Source of the DNA: Tyzzerella sp. UBA1042
Lineage (GTDB): Bacteria; Bacillota; Clostridia; Lachnospirales; Anaerotignaceae
DNA: 39,348 nt
NCBI GenBank assembly: GCA_002316675.1
Contig: DCDZ01000017.1
Location: 68,037 to 107,384 of the forward strand
Direction: 5' to 3'
Shown: piece after piece, positions 34,684 through 39,348 of the stretch
Numbering within the stretch: position 1 is the first letter of the stretch
Layout: every line of letters starts with the position of its first letter
Program-made: the position numbers and the translations under genes
The notes under the pieces: model-generated
Told to the model about the DNA's origin: nothing
Database searches by the model: none
What the model saw: only the letters and a program-made list of their open reading frames with translations

Positions 34684-34730
34684 AAAAAGAGCCGGCAGGG
34701 GAGATAAGCGTTCCCTCTGTCGGCCCTTTT
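34684..34730 (-). terminator. Terminator or attenuator between the surface protein and sortase genes
   Basis: On the minus strand, GCCGACAGAGGGA (about 34725-34713) pairs with TCCCCTGCCGGC (about 34702-34691), followed by CTCTTTTTC. It ends 22 bases before the sortase start, so partial read-through would be needed to transcribe the sortase from the adhesin gene. Confidence 0.65.
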
Positions 34731-34738
34731 CTTAAGTA

Positions 34739-37700
34739 TTACTTATGGTTTCTTTTTTTACGAAGATTAAAATCAACGAAGGCTAGGGCTGCGAAAGCTA
34801 CAGAGAAAATGAATAATCCCAGCTTTGCAAGGCTGCCCGCCTGACCGCCTCCGGTTTTAGGCATACCATCATGGGAAACAGTACCGTCTCCTTTTTGTAT
34901 GGAATCGTTCAGCACCTTTCCGTCCTCATCAACATTCTCGCTGTCTACAACAGGATTAGAAGGGTCGTCGGGGTTTTCGGGCTGATTCGGAGTTTCGGGA
35001 GTTTCCGGAATTACCGGCTCCTCCGGAGTATTGCCCCATTTATTCGTAAAGTATGCGGATTTCAAAGTATTTGCCGAGATGGTGCCGTCGGCATTTCTAC
35101 TGGAAACAGCATATCCTGCTTTTGTGTAATCCGCCTCTGTTACGGTGTATTTTGCACCCTCAGGCAATCCGGTGATGGTAATGCTCTCTCCGTCAGCCAG
35201 AGAAATGGTATCGCCGCTGCGAAGGGTTCCTTTGGCTGCGCCGGAGTAAGGATATGCATCGGGCGCACCGGTAAGGGTGATGGTGAAATCAAACTTTTTG
35301 TTGAGATCTGCGCCTTGGCCGGTAACAGTCTTTCTGATGGAGAGACTGCCTGTGATTTCCGGCAGCTTTGTGTTGGTAAAGGCTGCAGTGCGGCTCTGTG
35401 AGGAGGAAATGGTACCGGAGTCTCCCGCGCTTTTCACAGTGTAGCCCTCAGCAGAAGCTTTCTTCTCTGTTACTTCATAGTCTGCATTCACAGGCAAGCC
35501 TGTTATGGTGATGCTTTGCCCATGGGCAAGGGAGATGGTATCTCCGCTCTTGATGGATCCATTGGGCACACCGTCTCCGGTGTAGCTGTAGGTGCCGTTG
35601 GCACCGGTAAAGGTAACCTGGAATTCAAACTTCTTTTTCGTATCGGCACCATGGCCGACAACGGTTTTGCTGATAACCAGTTTGCCTGTTGCAGGATCTG
35701 GATCCGAAGAAGAAGTTCTTGTGTTTGTAAAGGAAGCAGTTTGCACCTGATTTTCCCGAATGGTACCGAGGTCTCCTGTTTTGGTTGTGGAGTATCTTTG
35801 GCCGGAGTAATCCGCCTCGGTTACTTCATAAGCAGTACCCTTTGGCACGTTACGAATCGTGATGCTCTGTCCATGGGCAAGGGAGATGGTATCTCCGCTT
35901 TGGATGGATCCATTGGGCACACCATTCCCGATATACTCATAGGTGCCGGTTGCGCCTTTTAAGGTAACGGTAAACGCAAATTGCTTATTTTTGTCGGCGG
36001 CATTGCCGGCAACGGTTTTCGTGATGGTCAGATCTCCGACTGTGCCGTCCGCATAGTTTTTAACGGTTATCTTATTGGCATCTGCGCCGGTCTGGCCGTC
36101 AAGGGAGGTGGTTACCGTGGCTCCTGCACCACCCTGTACCAACAGCGTATGGTTCTTTTCCTCTGGTTTATAGCCATCTGGTGCTTTTGTTTCTTTCAGA
36201 ATATACGCTCCATGGGGAATTACCCTCATGGTAAGGATGCCGTGTTCATTTGTGGTGCCTGTTTTTATCACGGTTTTTCCGTCCGATGTATAGAGTGTAA
36301 ATTCTGCACCGGGAAGAGAGTTTCCGCTGCCATTTATTTTTGTTATTTCGATCCAACCATTTCGCTGCAAGCTAGCGTTGCCATCTGCTTTTGAAATAGC
36401 GTACGCCTTCGTTGTATTTACCTGTTCAGTGTCGATTCCGAGCAGGGTCACTTTATTAGATACGTCTCCGGGTTCTCCCGTAATATCAGTGATATAGGTA
36501 AAACGATATGCTTGCTTTGAATCCGGAATCTGAAAGCTTAAAACACGGGTTACTGTGTCATAGGACACATCATCCACCGTTAGATTCACAATTTCGCCGT
36601 CGTCGTAGCTGCCATCTGTTTTTAAAGCCAGCTTTTGGGCTGTAATATACTTGCCATCCTCATCAGACAGTAACAATTCGCCCTTTGCATTGGTGCGCAC
36701 ATCAAGGCCTATGGGCAGTGTATCCTCCAGTTTGGTGCCTTCCTGCTTAAGGTTATACGGCTTATACTCTACCGTCCACTGCAACTCTCCGGCTTTTATT
36801 AATTTAAACGCTTTGTCTAACAGCTGGCTTGTGATGGAAACACTCTGTTGGGCCGTTACGCCTGTGGTCCATTCTTCAGCCGTTAAAGATAGAGTATTCG
36901 TTTTTGTTGTTGTTTTGTTGCTGCTGAAATACCCTGCAAGGGTTTCAGTGCTGGGTTTTGCTTTTACCAGAATCACATAAGGTTGATTTAGTGAAGCAAA
37001 GGTAAAAGTAGCTGTTTTTTCGGTGAAGTCGGCACTAAGACCGGTCACTGTGTCCAGCGCATTGCCCGTTGCATGAACAGTTTCATTAGCCTGTTTCTCG
37101 CCTGCAAAAATGAGATAGTTCTTTCCGTCGGCAATTTTTGCAAATTCCCAGCCGTCCGGCAGGGTATCGGTTACAAATGCTTTTCCAAGGGGAGCTCCAT
37201 CTGCGTTTGTCCTGCTGCTCAAATCCATACCGTCAGCATTGACGCTCAAACGGAAAATAACCGATTTATCTTCATAATCAAAGCCTTCCTCGGCATTTGT
37301 CGTAAAGTTATTTGCATCGTTGGCAGTCACACCAGCATCGGATATGGCATCACGCTTCAGCATCTCCTTAGACAGTGTTTTGCTCTTGTAGGCAACGCTG
37401 TCTGTTGCCGCATTCAGCTTTGCATTGGCGCTGAAAAGGGTAGCGGTATTCCACACAGAAGTTGTTTTATTGCCTGCAAAAATATCCGGATTTACCACCA
37501 GAGTTTCAAAGGTAAAGGTGTTCAACTCTGTTTGTGAAAGGTCTGTGATTTCTAACAGGTCGGCAACTGGAACTCCGTTCTGCGTAATCGAATGCACCTT
37601 CACTTTGACATCTGTGTTACCCGTGTTGCCAAAGGTGTCATTATATTTTTGGTTATATTGCGGGGTTAAATCCGTTTTCTTTATTCCCTCTGGGAAGCCG

Positions 37701-39348
37701 CTTGCTTCAGTAAGATTAAATTCGCTCGCTTTGCTTCCATACACGAGAAGGTCGTATACCTTTGGTGTGGGAATGTCCTGTCCCTTGGGATCAACCGTCA
37801 CAGTCCAAGTAATCTTTCGGTCTTTCGGGTCTGCCACGCCGTCTTTTGTAATGGCATTATACCCGATGCCAACTTCAATGTTCCCTGTACCAATTCCTAG
37901 CTGGCCATCCCAACGGATGCTTGCAGAATTCTTATAAGTTTTTGTGCCGGTAGCATACGTTTCGTCGGGAACTTTTGTTACAATGGTAAGTAGAATTTTG
38001 GAATGAATAGTGCCAAGTTCATATTCGCCGTTACCATTGGGCGTCTCTGGAGTGCTCCCTGTGGGCTGAATGGACGTTGCATTGTCCCAATCAGAGCCGT
38101 TCCACTCTTGCCATGTTGCCTCTTGAAAGGTTAGCCCATCCGGTAGTATGTCTGTGATCACAACATTATCTAGGGTTGCTCCATAATGATTGGCAGTGAT
38201 TGTCCATGTAATAGTGCGGTTTTTGGGATCATAAATGCCACTGCTGCCCTCATCGCTGGCTTTGCCAGCCTTTTCAATCCATTTGGGGGTAAACGTAACT
38301 TCCTTTGTATCGTTTTCCAAGACAATGTTATCTTTTTTTAACTCTGCCGTATTGGTCACTGTTTGCTCGGAATTCGCAAAGTACTGTTCCTCGGGGATTC
38401 CCGTTTCAAAAGTAACTGTCTGGGGGCTTTCGGAATTGTCTGGAAAGGTATAGCTAATTGTTTTATCATTAACTGTAGGATTTACATCAGCCTTTCCCAC
38501 TACTTTAAAGGACGTGTTAATATAGTCTCCTACCTCAGTTAAATCATCAGAAAACACATAACCCGCTAAGTCAATCTGTTTATTCTCTGTCCCGTCTTTT
38601 TCTGTAGCTGTAATCTCTACGGTCCATGTAATTTTTTTCTCGGCCAAATCAGCAGTTCCTGATTTTTTCACCGTATACGTTATTTCTTTGGGAGGTACCT
38701 TAATTTGAAATGTTTTAGTTAGGATTGCTACGGAAATGAAGCCGTCCTCGTCAGGCTCACCGTCACCGGTGTATTCTAATGTTGCATTAAAATTGCACGC
38801 TACGGTATTGAGTTCTCCGTTAAAAACTTCATCATCTCCGTCGAAGATAGCCTTGGCTGTTACAGTGCCTGTTTCGCTGTTTGTACTAAATGCAATGTAT
38901 CCAACCTGGAATCCCCCAAAAGTCAAGGGCACGTCTGGGTGTTCTCCAACCAGCTTGAAGTCGCTGCCCAAATCAAACGTAGCCCAATCTCCTTTTTGGA
39001 CTAACTGGCCAGAGGTTGGTGGATCTTGCGAATAGTCTCCTAGAACCGGCACGCGAAATGAAATATTCACACTGATTGGCTCCGTCGTCAGGATAGGATA
39101 TGTTTCCTCGCCCTGGGTAAGAGTAACCTCTAAATTATTCAGAATAGAGTACTTATCCGATCCCTCTGTTTCCGCCATGGGCACAAATTCGTTCAAGAGG
39201 ATAGGAGCCTCCGGAAGGATGGGGAGAGGTTTTTCCACTTCTTCCGGAGGCTCGGTGGTAACATCACCTTCGTTTGCTTTGCCCTCGTTGTCTCCCGGCT
39301 CGGTGGTGACATCACCCTCGTTTGCTTTGCCCTCGTCGTCTCCCGGCT
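34739..39348 (-). CDS. Large LPXTG-type surface adhesin, N-terminus missing
   Basis: At least 1,535 residues; the frame is still open at the right edge, and the signal peptide is not in the window. From N to C: 16-residue tandem repeats; several beta-sandwich modules of the adhesin type (ITWTV/ITWTITAN... DVLP/DILPDG pattern, as in isopeptide-forming fimbrial and DUF11 domains), about 39,200-36,400; a SpaA-like prealbumin domain (WIEITKINGSGNSLPGAEF, about 36,360-36,055); three Cna-B/DUF7601-like domains (36,045-35,036); a Pro/Glu-rich wall-spanning stretch (PETPETPNQPENPDD); and MPKTGG, a membrane helix and RKKRNHK. It is probably a pilin-like or adhesive surface protein anchored by the adjacent sortase. 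It faces the origin. Confidence 0.9.
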   Translation of the reverse strand, partial: PGDDEGKANEGDVTTEPGDNEGKANEGDVTTEPPEEVEKPLPILPEAPILLNEFVPMAETEGSDKYSILNNLEVTLTQGEETYPILTTEPISVNISFRVPVLGDYSQDPPTSGQLVQKGDWATFDLGSDFKLVGEHPDVPLTFGGFQVGYIAFSTNSETGTVTAKAIFDGDDEVFNGELNTVACNFNATLEYTGDGEPDEDGFISVAILTKTFQIKVPPKEITYTVKKSGTADLAEKKITWTVEITATEKDGTENKQIDLAGYVFSDDLTEVGDYINTSFKVVGKADVNPTVNDKTISYTFPDNSESPQTVTFETGIPEEQYFANSEQTVTNTAELKKDNIVLENDTKEVTFTPKWIEKAGKASDEGSSGIYDPKNRTITWTITANHYGATLDNVVITDILPDGLTFQEATWQEWNGSDWDNATSIQPTGSTPETPNGNGEYELGTIHSKILLTIVTKVPDETYATGTKTYKNSASIRWDGQLGIGTGNIEVGIGYNAITKDGVADPKDRKITWTVTVDPKGQDIPTPKVYDLLVYGSKASEFNLTEASGFPEGIKKTDLTPQYNQKYNDTFGNTGNTDVKVKVHSITQNGVPVADLLEITDLSQTELNTFTFETLVVNPDIFAGNKTTSVWNTATLFSANAKLNAATDSVAYKSKTLSKEMLKRDAISDAGVTANDANNFTTNAEEGFDYEDKSVIFRLSVNADGMDLSSRTNADGAPLGKAFVTDTLPDGWEFAKIADGKNYLIFAGEKQANETVHATGNALDTVTGLSADFTEKTATFTFASLNQPYVILVKAKPSTETLAGYFSSNKTTTKTNTLSLTAEEWTTGVTAQQSVSITSQLLDKAFKLIKAGELQWTVEYKPYNLKQEGTKLEDTLPIGLDVRTNAKGELLLSDEDGKYITAQKLALKTDGSYDDGEIVNLTVDDVSYDTVTRVLSFQIPDSKQAYRFTYITDITGEPGDVSNKVTLLGIDTEQVNTTKAYAISKADGNASLQRNGWIEITKINGSGNSLPGAEFTLYTSDGKTVIKTGTTNEHGILTMRVIPHGAYILKETKAPDGYKPEEKNHTLLVQGGAGATVTTSLDGQTGADANKITVKNYADGTVGDLTITKTVAGNAADKNKQFAFTVTLKGATGTYEYIGNGVPNGSIQSGDTISLAHGQSITIRNVPKGTAYEVTEADYSGQRYSTTKTGDLGTIRENQVQTASFTNTRTSSSDPDPATGKLVISKTVVGHGADTKKKFEFQVTFTGANGTYSYTGDGVPNGSIKSGDTISLAHGQSITITGLPVNADYEVTEKKASAEGYTVKSAGDSGTISSSQSRTAAFTNTKLPEITGSLSIRKTVTGQGADLNKKFDFTITLTGAPDAYPYSGAAKGTLRSGDTISLADGESITITGLPEGAKYTVTEADYTKAGYAVSSRNADGTISANTLKSAYFTNKWGNTPEEPVIPETPETPNQPENPDDPSNPVVDSENVDEDGKVLNDSIQKGDGTVSHDGMPKTGGGQAGSLAKLGLFIFSVAFAALAFVDFNLRKKRNHK
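35036..36045 (-). repeat. Three tandem beta-sandwich domain repeats
   Basis: Three units of about 105 residues at roughly 36045-35720, 35694-35370 and 35351-35036, each starting with a KTV(A/V/T)G motif and ending FTN. Units 1 and 2 are very close in DNA: the segment about 35508-35604 and the segment 35859-35953 (plus strand) differ at only a few places. Unit 3 is more diverged. Confidence 0.85.
39251..39346 (-). repeat. Two 48-bp tandem repeats at the window edge
   Basis: Units at 39251-39298 and 39299-39346 differ at three bases. Each encodes the 16 residues PGD(D/N)EGKANEGDVTTE, an acidic linker. The array continues beyond the window, so its total number is unknown. Confidence 0.9.

Noticed and set aside
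34871..37937. Several long plus-strand frames of 140-176 codons
   Set aside because: They are antisense to the adhesin and reflect its repetitive, stop-poor codon use.

Overview
The window is the replication-origin region of a low-GC Gram-positive bacterium of the class Clostridia. A Lachnospiraceae or Anaerotignum-like relative fits best, but this rests on gene order and protein style, not on a database search. The signs are the rpmH-rnpA-yidD-yidC-jag-mnmE-mnmG-rsmG-noc block running left, dnaA-dnaN-rlbA-recF-gyrB-gyrA running right, soj-spo0J with parS, an S4-domain rlbA gene between dnaN and recF, and a T-box in front of serS.

Layout. Positions 1-9326 hold a short unrecognised gene end on the plus strand, then the leftward ribosome, membrane-insertase and tRNA-modification block ending in noc. 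A 144-residue protein of unknown function sits between mnmG and rsmG. Positions 9430-10102 and 11470-11660 form a two-part oriC on either side of dnaA: DnaA boxes on both sides, and a run of DnaA-trio-like triplets next to an AT-rich stretch before dnaN. Positions 10103-19950 carry dnaA, dnaN, rlbA, recF, gyrB and gyrA. gyrB has a long leader with an internal terminator. Three tandem 136-bp hairpin repeats separate gyrB from gyrA. Positions 20275-25502 carry a small membrane protein, a CapA-like lipoprotein, a GntR/FCD regulator, argS and a lipid kinase. Positions 25503-28110 are the chromosome-partition locus: two perfect parS sites, soj, spo0J and a DUF4446 gene. Positions 28173-31009 hold an isolated DnaA-box cluster, a HAD phosphatase, T-box-serS and tRNA-Ser(GCU).

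From about 31 kb the content becomes accessory. It contains an SDR oxidoreductase and then a switch to genes facing the origin: a CPBP protease, a frameshifted two-helix peptide, a class B sortase, and a very large cell-wall-anchored surface protein that runs off the right edge. The sortase and its neighbour, which ends in an MPKTG sorting signal, probably form an enzyme-substrate pair.

The origin, segregation and supercoiling genes lie close together with their DNA sites: DnaA boxes inside the likely dnaA promoter, and parS next to the likely soj promoter. A modular family of palindromic intergenic elements recurs in four gaps. No CRISPR array, transposase, phage gene or rRNA was seen. I did not recognise a wholly new multi-gene system. 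The least explained features are the gyrB-gyrA repeats, the parS/terminator fusion and the gyrB leader.
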